A stretch of 40,809 nt of DNA, taken from contig NZ_JAMFSB010000106.1 of NCBI RefSeq assembly GCF_026225065.1, forward strand, positions 1 through 40,809, read 5' to 3'. The first letter of the stretch is position 1, and each line of letters starts with the position of its first letter. Below the pieces are notes generated by a model, which was given only the letters and a program-made list of their open reading frames with translations, ran no database searches and was not told the DNA's origin. A program made the translations under genes and the position numbers. Origin of the DNA: Paraburkholderia sp. (GTDB taxonomy: Bacteria > Pseudomonadota > Gammaproteobacteria > Burkholderiales > Burkholderiaceae). This document shows positions 17,188 through 25,174 of this stretch, piece after piece.

Positions 17188-17524
17188 TCAAGTTCTCCTG
17201 TTGTCATGATTCGTCACGGTTCCGGATGGAAACCGCAGGGTTGCACCAACGGTACTTCGGGATCAAATCTGAGTGAAACGATGTTGCGAGTGATGCAAAC
17301 CTGTTTGCTGATCAAGCGGCCCGAGGCACCCGCAAGCCCGCGAGGGCTGTGGTACCGACCGGAATGTAACGATACCTTACTTGAAAGAATCCTGAACGCA
17401 AGCGTTTGCGGAAATGCTGCTTTTGCACAACGGACTGACCGACAATTGCAATAATCAGCAGATCATTGCGCCGCATTGCCCCCCCGCCTCTCGTTGCATG
17501 GGCACCTTTATCCGCCACCTTGCC
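17188..17524. other. Divergent intergenic region, BON gene / DNA glycosylase
   Basis: No gene supported. It contains the BON ribosome binding site at its left end and several short dyads, for example CGGTTCC...GGAAACCG near 17217-17235, GCAAACCTGTTTGC near 17297-17310, and GTAACGATACCTTAC near 17366. Any of these may be regulatory. I cannot assign promoters with confidence. Confidence 0.4.
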
Positions 17525-18166
17525 ATGACCGATACACCGCTTCCGATCCTGCCGCTGCGCCGTGACGACCTGCCCGTCGACACGGTCGAACTGGCCCGCT
17601 ACATGGTCGGCAAGTATGTGGTGCATGACCTGCCCGAAGGACGCATCAGCGGGCGGATTGTCGAGACGGAAGCCTATCCGGTCGGCGATTCGACTTCGCA
17701 TGCGTTTATCGGTCTGCGCGCCTATAACGCCTCGCTGTTTATGGCGCGGGGCCATGCCTATGTGCGGCTGACCTACGGGGTCTCGTACATGCTGAACATG
17801 TCCAGCGAGGAGGAAGGGACGGGCGCCGGCATCCTGATCCGGGCGATTGAACCGCTCGAAGGCCTTTCCCTCATGCAGGCGCGTCGTCCGGGCGTCAGTC
17901 TGCGCGATCTTGCCCGAGGACCCGGCCGGCTCACGATCGCGCTCGGCATCGCAGCAGCGTTCGACGGACGCGATCTGTGCACTGGCCACGATCTCTGGAT
18001 CGGCCGTATGGAGGCAGAGGAGATGCGCGTGGCCGCGACCACACGCATTGGCCTGTCGCGCGAGATGCACCGTCTGTTGCGCTTTTATGAGCCCGGTAGC
18101 CCGTTCGTCAGCGGGCCGCGCAAGCTGCTGATGCCGCTCTCTCGCGTGCCCATTCGGTCTCTCTGA
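17525..18166 (+). CDS. 3-methyladenine DNA glycosylase (AAG/MPG family)
   Basis: 213 aa from the ATG at 17525, the usual family length; in-frame ATGs at 17498 and 17414 are possible and none has a clear ribosome binding site. It removes alkylated purines such as 3-methyladenine and hypoxanthine from DNA by flipping the base and hydrolysing the N-glycosidic bond. Family motifs: [31 protein letters not shown] with the catalytic Glu, [20 protein letters not shown], and [11 protein letters not shown]. Near the C-terminus [16 protein letters not shown] is also typical. No second repair gene is adjacent. Confidence 0.9.
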   Translation: MTDTPLPILPLRRDDLPVDTVELARYMVGKYVVHDLPEGRISGRIVETEAYPVGDSTSHAFIGLRAYNASLFMARGHAYVRLTYGVSYMLNMSSEEEGTGAGILIRAIEPLEGLSLMQARRPGVSLRDLARGPGRLTIALGIAAAFDGRDLCTGHDLWIGRMEAEEMRVAATTRIGLSREMHRLLRFYEPGSPFVSGPRKLLMPLSRVPIRSL

Positions 18167-18227
18167 GCGGTCCAGCGGTCCTGTTTTCCGGAAGCTACGA
18201 CCGGTTTAGAAAGCATTTGCTTAACAA

Positions 18228-18326
18228 ATAGCTTGCGAAGCTTACGGAATTGGCAATTGCTACGCAATAATTGTCAGGTCGATGTGTTTTGCTCGGGTTC
18301 CCCACTTACTCTTGCGAATCTCGCAA
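18228..18326. promoter_or_regulatory. AT-rich control region with repeated TTGCGA-type dyads
   Basis: Upstream of the DUF4148 gene the DNA turns AT-rich. It holds a perfect dyad TTGCGA-ATC-TCGCAA at 18312-18326, a second copy of TTGCGA within AGCTTGCGAAGCT at about 18230-18242, and ATTGC-TAC-GCAAT near 18256-18268. The repeated word suggests operator sites or protein-bending elements. No clear -35/-10 pair could be fixed. Confidence 0.4.
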
Positions 18327-18445
18327 TTATATATCTCGAAATTAAGGGTTTTCCCTTGGAGCGGTGGTGGCTAGACTGGAACTACTCGCTTTTCACATGG
18401 TGTGTCAAGCGATGCAAAAAAAACCAAGTCTGGAGGTAAGCCATC

Positions 18446-18802
18446 ATGAAGTCACTCATCCAAGCTGTCGCTATTGCCGCAATCCTCGCCGCTCCGGCCG
18501 CTGCGTTCGCGCAGGCAGCAGATACCAGCCAGCAGCCTATGACGCGTGCTGAAGTCAAGAATCAGTTGATCCAGCTGGAGCAAGCCGGCTACAACCCGGC
18601 AGAGGCTAATGACCCGAACTACCCGGCCGACATCCAGGCCGCCGAACAGCGCATCCAGGCTCAAAACCCGCCGGTAGCACAGCAGGGCGTAGCGGATACG
18701 ACCGGCTATGGTCCGTCGACGAGCGGTTCGTCGGCTTCCGGCACCATGCAGCAGCCGGCGACCCCGACCGTGCCGAGCCAACGGATTTATGAAGGCCATT
18801 AA
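18446..18802 (+). CDS. Secreted DUF4148 family protein
   Basis: 118 aa. GGAGG lies about 10 bases before the ATG at 18446. A clear signal peptide ends near AAFAQA (residues 19-24). The DUF4148 core follows: MTRAEVKNQLIQLEQAGYNP then ANDPNYPADIQAAEQRIQAQ. The last 45 residues are Ser/Gly/Thr/Pro-rich and probably disordered. The family is abundant in Burkholderiaceae as small periplasmic proteins of unknown role, often expressed strongly. The gene is alone, with an AT-rich upstream region and a clear intrinsic terminator 200 bases beyond the stop. Confidence 0.9.
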   Translation: MKSLIQAVAIAAILAAPAAAFAQAADTSQQPMTRAEVKNQLIQLEQAGYNPAEANDPNYPADIQAAEQRIQAQNPPVAQQGVADTTGYGPSTSGSSASGTMQQPATPTVPSQRIYEGH

Positions 18803-18872
18803 TGTGGTTGCAGTCAGGCGGGCGGGTATGCAGGATGACTGGTTCGCAGTGAGATAAAGCGCTAAAAGGCGG

Positions 18873-18890
18873 GCACACCGGACGGTGTGC
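18873..18890. repeat. Small hairpin in the DUF4148 3' region
   Basis: GCACACC (18873-18879) and GGTGTGC (18884-18890) form a 7-bp stem with a GGAC loop, flanked by GGCG and CGCC that can extend it. It lies 70 bases after the stop codon and before the T-tract terminator. Confidence 0.5.
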
Positions 18891-18998
18891 GTCGCCACAC
18901 AATCGGGTGGGGTGCCGCTGCGATCGACGTGAATCGATGCGCGCGGCATATTCGCCGACACGAAAACGCAGGAACCTCCGCTGCCGCAAGGTAGCTTT

Positions 18999-19028
18999 GC
19001 CCAACCCTTGATGGCTTGGGCTTTTTTT
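18999..19028 (+). terminator. Intrinsic terminator downstream of the DUF4148 gene
   Basis: GCCCAA (18999-19004) and TTGGGC (19016-19021) pair around an 11-base loop and are followed directly by seven T residues (19022-19028), a classical plus-strand terminator. It lies about 200 bases after the DUF4148 stop, so the transcript has a long 3' region or a separate short RNA ends here. Confidence 0.75.
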
Positions 19029-19062
19029 GCGGCGGCGACCGTCGTGGCTACGCGGCGGAGGG

Positions 19063-19503
19063 TCAGGGATGCTCGCCCGTGATGTAGAACTCGAGCTGCT
19101 GAATCGTGAACTGCTGCTCGGCGATGATGTTCTTCACCAGATCGCCGATCGACACCATTCCCACCAGTTTGTCCTGATCGATCACCGGCAGGTGGCGCAT
19201 GCGCCGCTCGGTCATGAGCGCCATGCATTCGTCGGTGGTCTGGGTGAGATGCACGAAGCGCACCGCGCGGCTCATGATGTCGCGCACCGGCGTGGCCTTT
19301 GACGCGCGGTCCATCAGCACGACCTTGCGCGCATAGTCCCGCTCCGTGACGATTCCGGCGATGCTGTCGCCCTCGGTCACAACCAGCGCACCAATCTGCT
19401 TGTCCGCCATGAGTTTGATCGCGTCATATACGGAATCATCTGCTGCAACCGTGTAGACGTCCCGATTCGGTTTGGATTTGAGAAGTTGCGCAACGCTAGT
19501 CAT
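19063..19503 (-). CDS. CBS-domain-pair protein
   Basis: 146 aa from the ATG at 19503, with GGAG about 9 bases upstream; a longer frame upstream has no support. Two CBS domains fill the protein: the first at about residues 10-62 (TVAADDSVYDAIKLMADKQI, then GALVVTEGDSIAGIVTERD), the second at about 73-130 (SRAVRFVHLTQTTDECMALM, then RHLPVIDQDKLVGMVSIGDL). Such stand-alone pairs bind adenine nucleotides or NADH and act as energy sensors for partner proteins. No partner is encoded beside it. Divergent from ribA. Confidence 0.9.
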   Translation of the reverse strand: MTSVAQLLKSKPNRDVYTVAADDSVYDAIKLMADKQIGALVVTEGDSIAGIVTERDYARKVVLMDRASKATPVRDIMSRAVRFVHLTQTTDECMALMTERRMRHLPVIDQDKLVGMVSIGDLVKNIIAEQQFTIQQLEFYITGEHP

Positions 19504-19759
19504 AGAGCGGCTCCATATCGCAGTGCAGCACGTCGCCTCGGACGCGCGGTCGGAAAGGACAGGCGATTCCAGTATAGGCCGCGTAGGGTCATCAGGCACT
19601 CATGGGCAAATCCCTGGTGTTGTGCTTCATACGGATGGCTGACGATGGAGAGGGTGGTTTGCCGGAGCCTGCTTCGCCGACAGGCACGTGTGCAGGTGAG
19701 CGGGGCCGATTAGCGGTAAACTCCAGTTCCGTACTTTATCCCCGGTTGTTCACGGGTTC

Positions 19760-20431
19760 ATGTCAGTGCCTTTGTCTAACGCCATGCCCACGCCTCAAGA
19801 TCTGTCGATTGCAGACGGCCAACATAACGGTGAATGCGTCATTCTCGACGCGGTCGCCACGCTACCCACCCGCTACGGCACATTTACGTCCTACGTTTTT
19901 CGCGTTTGCGACAGCGGCGCCGAACACCTCGCGCTAGTGATGGGCGACGTCGCCAACAACGAACCGGTGCTGACCCGCCTGCATTCGGAATGCCTGACGG
20001 GCGACGTGCTGGGCTCATATCGCTGCGATTGCGGCGAACAACTCGATCTCGCGTTGCGCTATATCGCCGCCGAAGGCCGCGGCGTGCTGCTTTATCTGCG
20101 TGGCCACGAGGGGCGCGGTATTGGCCTGTCCAACAAGATTCGTGCATATGCATTGCAGGAGCAGGGCCGCGATACGGTGGAGGCCAATCTCGATCTCGGC
20201 CTGCCCGACGATTCGCGTGAGTACGATTCAGCGGCGGGGATCCTGCGCACGCTGAAGGTCACTTCGGTCCGGTTGATGAGCAACAATCCGAAGAAGTTCG
20301 ATACCTTGTCGGAACATGGCATTCCCGTGTGCGAGCGGGTCGCGCTGGCGATCCCGATGCGCGAGGAGAATGAGCGGTATATCCGGACGAAGCAGGTCAA
20401 GTTTGGGCATTACTTTGACGAGAACGAATAG
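19760..20431 (+). CDS. ribA: GTP cyclohydrolase II
   Basis: 223 aa; the E. coli enzyme has 196. It opens GTP to 2,5-diamino-6-ribosylamino-4-pyrimidinone 5'-phosphate, formate and pyrophosphate, the first committed step of riboflavin synthesis. Zinc ligands are Cys78, Cys89 and Cys91 ([20 protein letters not shown]), with the same spacing as E. coli Cys54/65/67. The GTP-binding segment is [13 protein letters not shown], followed by [20 protein letters not shown] and [14 protein letters not shown]. The first 20 or so residues are extra. An in-frame ATG at 19784 is an alternative start; neither has a good Shine-Dalgarno. Stand-alone: no ribB, ribH or FMN riboswitch is next to it. Confidence 0.93.
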   Translation: MSVPLSNAMPTPQDLSIADGQHNGECVILDAVATLPTRYGTFTSYVFRVCDSGAEHLALVMGDVANNEPVLTRLHSECLTGDVLGSYRCDCGEQLDLALRYIAAEGRGVLLYLRGHEGRGIGLSNKIRAYALQEQGRDTVEANLDLGLPDDSREYDSAAGILRTLKVTSVRLMSNNPKKFDTLSEHGIPVCERVALAIPMREENERYIRTKQVKFGHYFDENE

Positions 20432-20452
20432 GTAGAGCCTTGTTCGTTCGGC

Positions 20453-20478
20453 GAGCCCGGATGTGTGGGGGCTCTTTT
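20453..20478 (+). terminator. Terminator after ribA
   Basis: GAGCCC (20453-20458) and GGGCTC (20469-20474) pair around a 10-base loop and are followed by TTTT. It lies 22 bases after the ribA stop, between ribA and the convergent antitoxin gene. Confidence 0.6.
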
Positions 20479-20489
20479 CTCTGGACGCC

Positions 20490-20804
20490 TTATCTTGCTG
20501 CTAATTCCTCGATGAGCACTTCAGGGTGCCGCACTGCAATGTTCAGCAGCCGTTGGGCGGCTCCGGATGGTTCGCGCCGACCTTGCTCCCATTCTTGAAG
20601 GGTGCGCACCGACACGCCCAGCGCTACCGCGAACTGGCTTTGCGACAACCCCACCTTGCGACGAGCTTCGCTCGCGGCGCTAACCTGGACGGTGGTAACG
20701 CGGCCGACTTGTCCAGCCTTCATCTGCTGGACCGCCTGCAGCAACTCTGCACCGATATCGCGCGACTTGTCGCGTTCGATGAGCTCTTTTTCAGTCTTCG
20801 GCAT
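20490..20804 (-). CDS. HTH antitoxin of a type II toxin-antitoxin pair (HigA/NadS-like)
   Basis: 104 aa from the ATG at 20804, chosen because AAGGAGG lies 9 bases upstream; a TTG at 20810 would leave only 3 bases. The N-terminal 40 residues are charged and fit toxin binding. Residues about 44-90 form an XRE/Cro-type helix-turn-helix (ARRKVGLSQSQFAVALGVSV then RTLQEWEQGRREPSGAAQRL). It should neutralise the toxin encoded just upstream and repress the shared promoter. The start overlaps the toxin gene by 14 bases, so the order is toxin first. HigA-2 or NadS-type naming is equally possible. Confidence 0.88.
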   Translation of the reverse strand: MPKTEKELIERDKSRDIGAELLQAVQQMKAGQVGRVTTVQVSAASEARRKVGLSQSQFAVALGVSVRTLQEWEQGRREPSGAAQRLLNIAVRHPEVLIEELAAR

Positions 20805-21111
20805 GGTCAAGGGCCTCCTTGATGGCCTTGAGCGTATGAGCAGGGATGTTTTCCCGCACGCTTTTGGCGTAGATGGTTAGCAACCAGATTTCGCCATTCG
20901 CGAGCCGGTTGTAGTAGATGACGCGAACGCCGCCACTCTTTCCGCTGCCCTGTCGTTTCCATCGCACCTTCCTACATCCACCAGTGCCGGGAATCACGTC
21001 CCCAGAGTCTGGATGTTGGGCGAGCCAAGAACAGAATTCACCGCGCTCATTTTCGGTCCAATAGTCGGACACGCGTTGCTTGAACAGAGGCGTTTCGACA
21101 ATTGTCAGCAT
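20791..21111 (-). CDS. RelE/HigB-type toxin
   Basis: 106 aa from the ATG at 21111. It belongs to the RelE/ParE superfamily of ribosome-dependent mRNA interferases. Family landmarks are DVIPGTGGCRKVRWKRQGSG near residues 38-57, KSGGVRVIYYNRLANGEIWL and the end LLTIYAKSVRENIPAHTLK, close to HigB-2 type toxins. Basic residues in the RKVRWKR strand are expected to contact mRNA. No Shine-Dalgarno precedes the ATG, and a strong -10 box ends 7 bases before it, pointing to leaderless translation. The downstream antitoxin has a strong ribosome binding site. Toxin activity is inferred from family; no active-site residue appears broken. Confidence 0.88.
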   Translation of the reverse strand: MLTIVETPLFKQRVSDYWTENERGEFCSWLAQHPDSGDVIPGTGGCRKVRWKRQGSGKSGGVRVIYYNRLANGEIWLLTIYAKSVRENIPAHTLKAIKEALDHAED

Positions 21112-21118
21112 CGGGGTT

Positions 21119-21147
21119 ATTGTACGTCTTTGACGTATAGTCGGCAA
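21119..21147 (-). promoter_or_regulatory. Toxin-antitoxin promoter with internal operator dyad
   Basis: On the minus strand TTGCCG (21147-21142) and TACAAT (21124-21119) are separated by exactly 17 bases, a good sigma-70 promoter. A perfect dyad TACGTC-TTT-GACGTA (21123-21137 read on plus) covers the spacer and the edge of the -10 box, where a bound HTH antitoxin would block RNA polymerase. Only 7 bases lie between the -10 box and the toxin ATG. Confidence 0.7.
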
Positions 21148-21491
21148 GCGGTCGGCTGCGTTGTGGGGGGGCGGAATTTTCCGTGGCAATCGCGTGGTCC
21201 ACGCCTTTCCCGGGAACTCGAGCGCCGCGCGGTCGAGTGGCTGATATCCCAAACGCGCGGGATGCGCGAGGCTTATGTGCAACGCGCGAAAACTTAGCAG
21301 GTCGGATGTTGGATGATGTAAAAATTGGTCAAGGCCTGTCGTTCCTGACCGAACAAGAATGCGCGTCGAGCCGTCGCGGAGGGTTGGGAGCGTGCGCTTC
21401 GAGTATTGGGTTGATTGGAAGATGGACGAGAGGAAGTGGGCCGCACCAGGCGCGGCCGCTGATGAGCGCAATCGTCCATCACCGTGCGCGT
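21148..21491. other. Intergenic region behind the toxin-antitoxin promoter
   Basis: No gene is supported. Both strands hold short open frames that are not convincing. One plus-strand frame ends in a coding-looking segment (about 21180-21297, with RRAVEWLISQTRGMREAY) but has no plausible start or upstream signal and runs antisense to the toxin gene. It might be a decayed gene end left by insertion of the toxin-antitoxin pair. Confidence 0.35.
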
Positions 21492-22391
21492 TCAGCTTGC
21501 TGCTGCCTCGACCCGCGGCAGCATCGCCGCCAGCGCCTCTGCTAGCCCCGTGGTCCCAAAGCGCCGTTCCCCCACGCCCGCTTCGACATCGATGCGGTCC
21601 GCGTTGTGCGCTTCGTAGAGATCCGTGATCAGCCGTGCGTGTTCGGTGCTGAGGCCGGCATGCAGCAGCATCGGTGTCCATGCCTCGCGCTGCAATGCCT
21701 GCGCGACCACCTCACGCCCGCTTAGCTCGCCGAGCGTGCGCGCGACATCGAGCGCGCTGATGCGCTGCGGCCCTTCGATACTGACGATACGCGGCGTAAT
21801 CTCCCCGGCCGGGTCGTCGTCGAGCAACAGATCCGCGGCGAGCCGACCCACGTCCTGAGCCGAGACACTCGGAAAGCGTTTGTCGAGCGGGTGATGCAAG
21901 CTCGGCAGCACGCCTGCCTTCAGCGCGGCGGGCATCACACGTCCCCAGTTCTGCATATGTTCCGCTGCGCGCAGAAAGGTCAGATGGCTCTCCATCGGCT
22001 TTAACTGCGCCTCCAGGTGGTGAAACAGCAGCGTGATGCCGGTGCCGTGCTCCAGTTCCGCGCCATAATCTGACAATGCGAGGATCCGCGGCGGCGGGTT
22101 CGCTCGCAACGCGCTGACCGCGGTCTCGATCATGTGTCGCATCGAATCGGCGGGATGCGGATCGTTATGCGGTACCGGGCAGAGAATCTGCACCGCGTCT
22201 GCGCCCTCGATCGCTTTGGCGACGGAGGCACGATCCGTGAGGTCAGCTAACGCGATCTCGCAGCCGAGCTTTGCCAGCGCTTCGCCCTGGTGTTCATGGC
22301 GGACAATTGCCCGCACCGCACGGCCTGTATCACGCAGACGGGCCGCTGTGATGCTTCCCGCATTGCCTGCTGCTCCAAATATTACATACAC
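21492..22391 (-). CDS. NmrA-like NAD(P)-binding atypical short-chain reductase
   Basis: 299 aa from the GTG at 22391, chosen because AAGGAG lies 6 bases upstream and because the Rossmann strand YVIFGAAGNAGSITAARL then sits at the N-terminus as in relatives; the open frame reaches 22544 but the extra 51 residues look non-coding. The GAAGNAG turn binds the dinucleotide. The rest (AIVRHEHQGEALAKLGCEIA, ADLTDRASVAKAIEGADAVQ) is typical of NmrA/quinone-reductase-like proteins. The catalytic Tyr-x3-Lys of classical SDRs is not evident, so it may sense or reduce small electrophiles or act as a redox sensor. Divergent from an AraC regulator that probably controls it. Confidence 0.88.
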   Translation of the reverse strand: MYVIFGAAGNAGSITAARLRDTGRAVRAIVRHEHQGEALAKLGCEIALADLTDRASVAKAIEGADAVQILCPVPHNDPHPADSMRHMIETAVSALRANPPPRILALSDYGAELEHGTGITLLFHHLEAQLKPMESHLTFLRAAEHMQNWGRVMPAALKAGVLPSLHHPLDKRFPSVSAQDVGRLAADLLLDDDPAGEITPRIVSIEGPQRISALDVARTLGELSGREVVAQALQREAWTPMLLHAGLSTEHARLITDLYEAHNADRIDVEAGVGERRFGTTGLAEALAAMLPRVEAAAS

Positions 22392-22622
22392 GTTGCGCTC
22401 CTTGTGGACAGATAGGGTGTGGCCATCATAGGAGCGGCTAACAGGCAAAACGCACACAGATGGATTGAAGCGAGCAGATCTGGATGGTGGTTTTTGTGGC
22501 GCAAGGTGACGTTGATTTGCCGCTGCTTCGCGTGGCGGCATCATGCTTCACGCACATTAAGCGAGCCGCGCGAAAACGTCGCACAATGCAGGCAACATCT
22601 GTCGCCATCCTGGAGGGCTGCA

Positions 22623-23540
22623 ATGAACGCCGCGATTCCTATCCCCGTGCCGCACTCCGGTTCCCGCATCAGTCTGCGATCGAGCGCTGGACTTGGCTGG
22701 CAAGGATTCGGCGCAGAACTGGTCAGTGTGGCCGCGGGGGTGCACCGGATTCCGGCTTTGCAACATCACCGGGTCGGCATACATGTCGGTACGCCGGTCA
22801 AGGCGCGCTGTCTGTGCAATGAACGCCGTCATGTGCGTTTGCAATCGCCGGGCGACACGGACGTGATTCCGGCGGGAGTCGACGGCCAATGGGCCGATGA
22901 AACCAGTTGCACGATCTTCAGCGTCTGGTTTGCCGACGCGTTCGCGCAGCGTACGTTAGAGCAAATGGATCTGCGTGGCAATCGGGCGGAGATTCGTCCG
23001 CAGTTCCAGATGCGCGATCCGCGTTTTCAGCATCTGGCCTGGGCGTTGCGCGCCGAACTCGAGGCGGATGATGCTTCCGATCCGCTTTACGCAGAAAGCC
23101 TCGCTACTGCGATGATCGTGCGCTTGCTCGAGGAGGCGCCGGCACTCGAAGGCAAGCGCAGTAAACGGCTCGCCCCGCGGACGGCGGCGCGGGTGGTGGA
23201 GTTTATCGAGGGTAATCTCGATCAGCGTCTCACACTCGCGGAACTGGCTGCGCTAGCCGATCTCAGTGTGCCGCATTTCAAGGTGCTGTTTCGCGAGACG
23301 CTTGGTATGCCGGTGCACCAGTACGTCGTGCAGCGGCGCGTCGAGCGGGCTCGGGCGCTGTTGCTGCAGGGCAGGTTAAGTGCGAGCCAGGTGGCGCTGG
23401 AAACTGGGTTTGCGCACCAGAGTCATATGGCGCATTGGATGAACCGGTTGCTGGGGATGACACCGCGGGATTTGGTGAGGAGTGGAGAAAGTCATGCGAC
23501 GGCAGACGCCCAGCGCGGATCGAAATTGCGCTTGATGTAA
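22623..23540 (+). CDS. AraC-family transcriptional regulator
   Basis: 305 aa from the ATG at 22623, with GGAGG 6 bases upstream. The N-terminal about 190 residues form a variable cupin-like sensor region (HHRVGIHVGTPVKARC, DTDVIPAGVDGQWADE). The C-terminal AraC domain has two helix-turn-helix motifs: LTLAELAALADLSVPHFKVL and ASQVALETGFAHQSHMAHWM, ending MNRLLGMTPRDLV. It diverges from the NmrA-like gene across 231 bases and probably regulates it. The inducer is unknown. Confidence 0.92.
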   Translation: MNAAIPIPVPHSGSRISLRSSAGLGWQGFGAELVSVAAGVHRIPALQHHRVGIHVGTPVKARCLCNERRHVRLQSPGDTDVIPAGVDGQWADETSCTIFSVWFADAFAQRTLEQMDLRGNRAEIRPQFQMRDPRFQHLAWALRAELEADDASDPLYAESLATAMIVRLLEEAPALEGKRSKRLAPRTAARVVEFIEGNLDQRLTLAELAALADLSVPHFKVLFRETLGMPVHQYVVQRRVERARALLLQGRLSASQVALETGFAHQSHMAHWMNRLLGMTPRDLVRSGESHATADAQRGSKLRLM

Positions 23541-23562
23541 CGCTAGTCACCGGTCGCATAGC

Positions 23563-23585
23563 GTGCGCGGGGGTATGCCGCGCAC
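23563..23585. terminator. Hairpin between convergent AraC and anti-sigma genes
   Basis: GTGCGCGG (23563-23570) and CCGCGCAC (23578-23585) form a perfect 8-bp stem with a 7-base loop, placed between the ends of two convergent genes. No U-tract is present on either side. Confidence 0.55.
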
Positions 23586-23589
23586 TCCA

Positions 23590-24432
23590 TCACCCCCCCT
23601 TCGCCGTCAACTGCGCATACACATCGTGCGAAAGCTGCAGCAGCACCTTGCGATCAATCCCGCCTGAGACCGCATACCCATAATCCCCATCCACCCAATA
23701 AAACACATTCACCGGCCCATCCTGATACAGCTTGAACGCGGTGGTGTTCGAATTCACCTTGCGATGTGAGATGCACAACGTCACCCGTTCGTCGCCAGGC
23801 CCGCGATACATGAACTGAGCAACCGGACCGTCCGCACCAGGCAAGATACGTCCACCGCTCAATTCAAACCCGCTTTTGTTGAGCAAGGGCGCATGAACAT
23901 CGGTGCCGAGCTTGTTCGACAGCCATTGCACGAAATCCTGATCGTGGTCCGTGCCCGTGCTATCGGGCACCTGCACAGCGGGCATGTACACCACATGCGC
24001 CACCGCCGCCTGACGGGCAAGCCCATCGGACGCATCCGCACTGACCGGGCGCGTATCCGACGAGTTACCACCCATGCTCATGGAAGTGCCCATCGTGCCC
24101 GGCACTTCCTTGCCCATCTGCGTCCCCACGCCAATCCCCACACCCAGCACCAACGCCGCCGCCATGCCCGCAAACTGCGGCCAGTTCGCTGCGTCCAGCC
24201 AGCGACGCTTCGGTGCAGGCGGCTGCAGCCGCTTGGGCACCGGCTCGCTCAGCACGCGGTCGTAGCGTTCATGAAAGAGGTTGTTCAGCGAAAAGTAGTC
24301 GCTGACGCGTGCGGCCAACTCGGGGCTCTGCTCGAGTGCGCGCTCCACCTGGGCGCGGCGCTCGTCGGATAGCGTGCCGTCCACGTACGCGTGGAGGTCT
24401 TCTTCGCCGATTGGAGTCACTTGTTCGCTCAT
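23590..24432 (-). CDS. Membrane anti-sigma factor, cognate to the ECF sigma factor
   Basis: 280 aa. Its ATG (24432-24430) overlaps the sigma stop codon (ATGA), so both are made together. The N-terminal cytoplasmic part (about 1-60) has the anti-sigma helical pattern EEDLHAYVDGTLSDERRAQV followed by LEQSPELAARV. It lacks the HxxxCxxC zinc site of classical ZAS proteins. One membrane segment lies at about 86-104 (QFAGMAAALVLGVGIGVG). The periplasmic part of about 170 residues ends in a compact domain (FELSGGRILPGADGPVAQFM, VNVFYWVDGDYGYAVSGGID) that could sense the signal. It would hold the sigma factor inactive at the inner membrane until oxidative or envelope stress. Confidence 0.9.
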   Translation of the reverse strand: MSEQVTPIGEEDLHAYVDGTLSDERRAQVERALEQSPELAARVSDYFSLNNLFHERYDRVLSEPVPKRLQPPAPKRRWLDAANWPQFAGMAAALVLGVGIGVGTQMGKEVPGTMGTSMSMGGNSSDTRPVSADASDGLARQAAVAHVVYMPAVQVPDSTGTDHDQDFVQWLSNKLGTDVHAPLLNKSGFELSGGRILPGADGPVAQFMYRGPGDERVTLCISHRKVNSNTTAFKLYQDGPVNVFYWVDGDYGYAVSGGIDRKVLLQLSHDVYAQLTAKGG

Positions 24433-24947
24433 CGCACCACCTGTAATTTCGCACCGGGCTGCGTACCCGCCATCAAAGCCCTGAGTCGTTCACGTCCGCG
24501 TGAGAGCCGCGACATCACCGTGCCGATCGGGATATCCAAAGCGAGCGCCACGTCGGCGTAACTCATCTCTTCCAGCCCAACCAGCAACACGACCTCGCGC
24601 TGCTCGGTGGGCAAACGCTGCAACGCGTAGTCGAGATCGCGCATCTCAAGCGAGCGGGTCGCGTCCGCGGAGACCGCGAATTCGCTTTCCGCGACGCTTT
24701 CGTCGTCCACCGAAATATGCACGGCCCGCACCGAAGCCTTGCGCGCCTGATTGGCAAACACGTTGTGCATGATCGTAAATAGCCACGCACGCAGGTCGGT
24801 ACCGGCCTGAAACATCGACGTGCGCCCTAACGCGCGCTCCAACGTGTCCTGCACCAGGTCGTCGGCCAGGTCCCGGTTGTTGATCAGCGCCCTTGCATAG
24901 CGGCGCAACCGCGGGACGTGCTCCATTAACTCATCACGGATGTCCAT
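24429..24947 (-). CDS. ECF-family RNA polymerase sigma factor
   Basis: 172 aa with only regions 2 and 4, the ECF layout. Region 2 includes NRDLADDLVQDTLERALG (residues 24-41) and DLRAWLFTIMHNVFANQ (51-67), which bind core polymerase and the -10 element. Region 4 has LPTEQREVVLLVGLEEMSYA (112-131) and the recognition helix IPIGTVMSRLSRGRERL (139-155), which reads the -35 element. The start at 24947 has TAAGG close upstream. A shared promoter element lies about 160 bases upstream, so it likely activates its own transcription. The gene sits with two anti-sigma-like genes and a peroxidase/cytochrome pair that carries the same promoter sequence. Confidence 0.93.
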   Translation of the reverse strand: MDIRDELMEHVPRLRRYARALINNRDLADDLVQDTLERALGRTSMFQAGTDLRAWLFTIMHNVFANQARKASVRAVHISVDDESVAESEFAVSADATRSLEMRDLDYALQRLPTEQREVVLLVGLEEMSYADVALALDIPIGTVMSRLSRGRERLRALMAGTQPGAKLQVVR

Positions 24948-25104
24948 TGCCCTTACCAGTGAGTGCCCCCGAACCGCTCCCTCCCTGCCATGCCTGCGAA
25001 GGCGAAATCACCCGGTGGGAGACGGTCCGGCGCTTTCCTGCGAAATATGCCACGTCAGTCGCCCGCCCGGATGGGTTTGGACGATCGACGGCGTTCCAGG
25101 TGCA

Positions 25105-25129
25105 AACACGCCTGTTTACATTTTATTCC
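25105..25129 (-). promoter_or_regulatory. ECF-type promoter upstream of the sigma/anti-sigma operon
   Basis: On the minus strand GGAATAAA (25129-25122), 11 bases, CGTGTT (25110-25105). The same two blocks with identical spacing occur before the second anti-sigma gene and before the peroxidase gene. It lies 158 bases before the sigma start, giving a long 5' leader. Confidence 0.7.
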
Positions 25130-25174
25130 CGGCCTGACCGACGAACGGCAACAAGTTCTTTGTTCAGACAAGAC

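Noticed and set aside
19504..19759. FMN riboswitch ahead of ribA
   Set aside because: I looked for the conserved RFN-element blocks in this leader and did not find them; the sequence gives no such structure.
21013..21297. Plus-strand 94-codon frame with a coding-like tail
   Set aside because: Its first half is antisense to the toxin gene and it has no ribosome binding site; kept only as a possible remnant.
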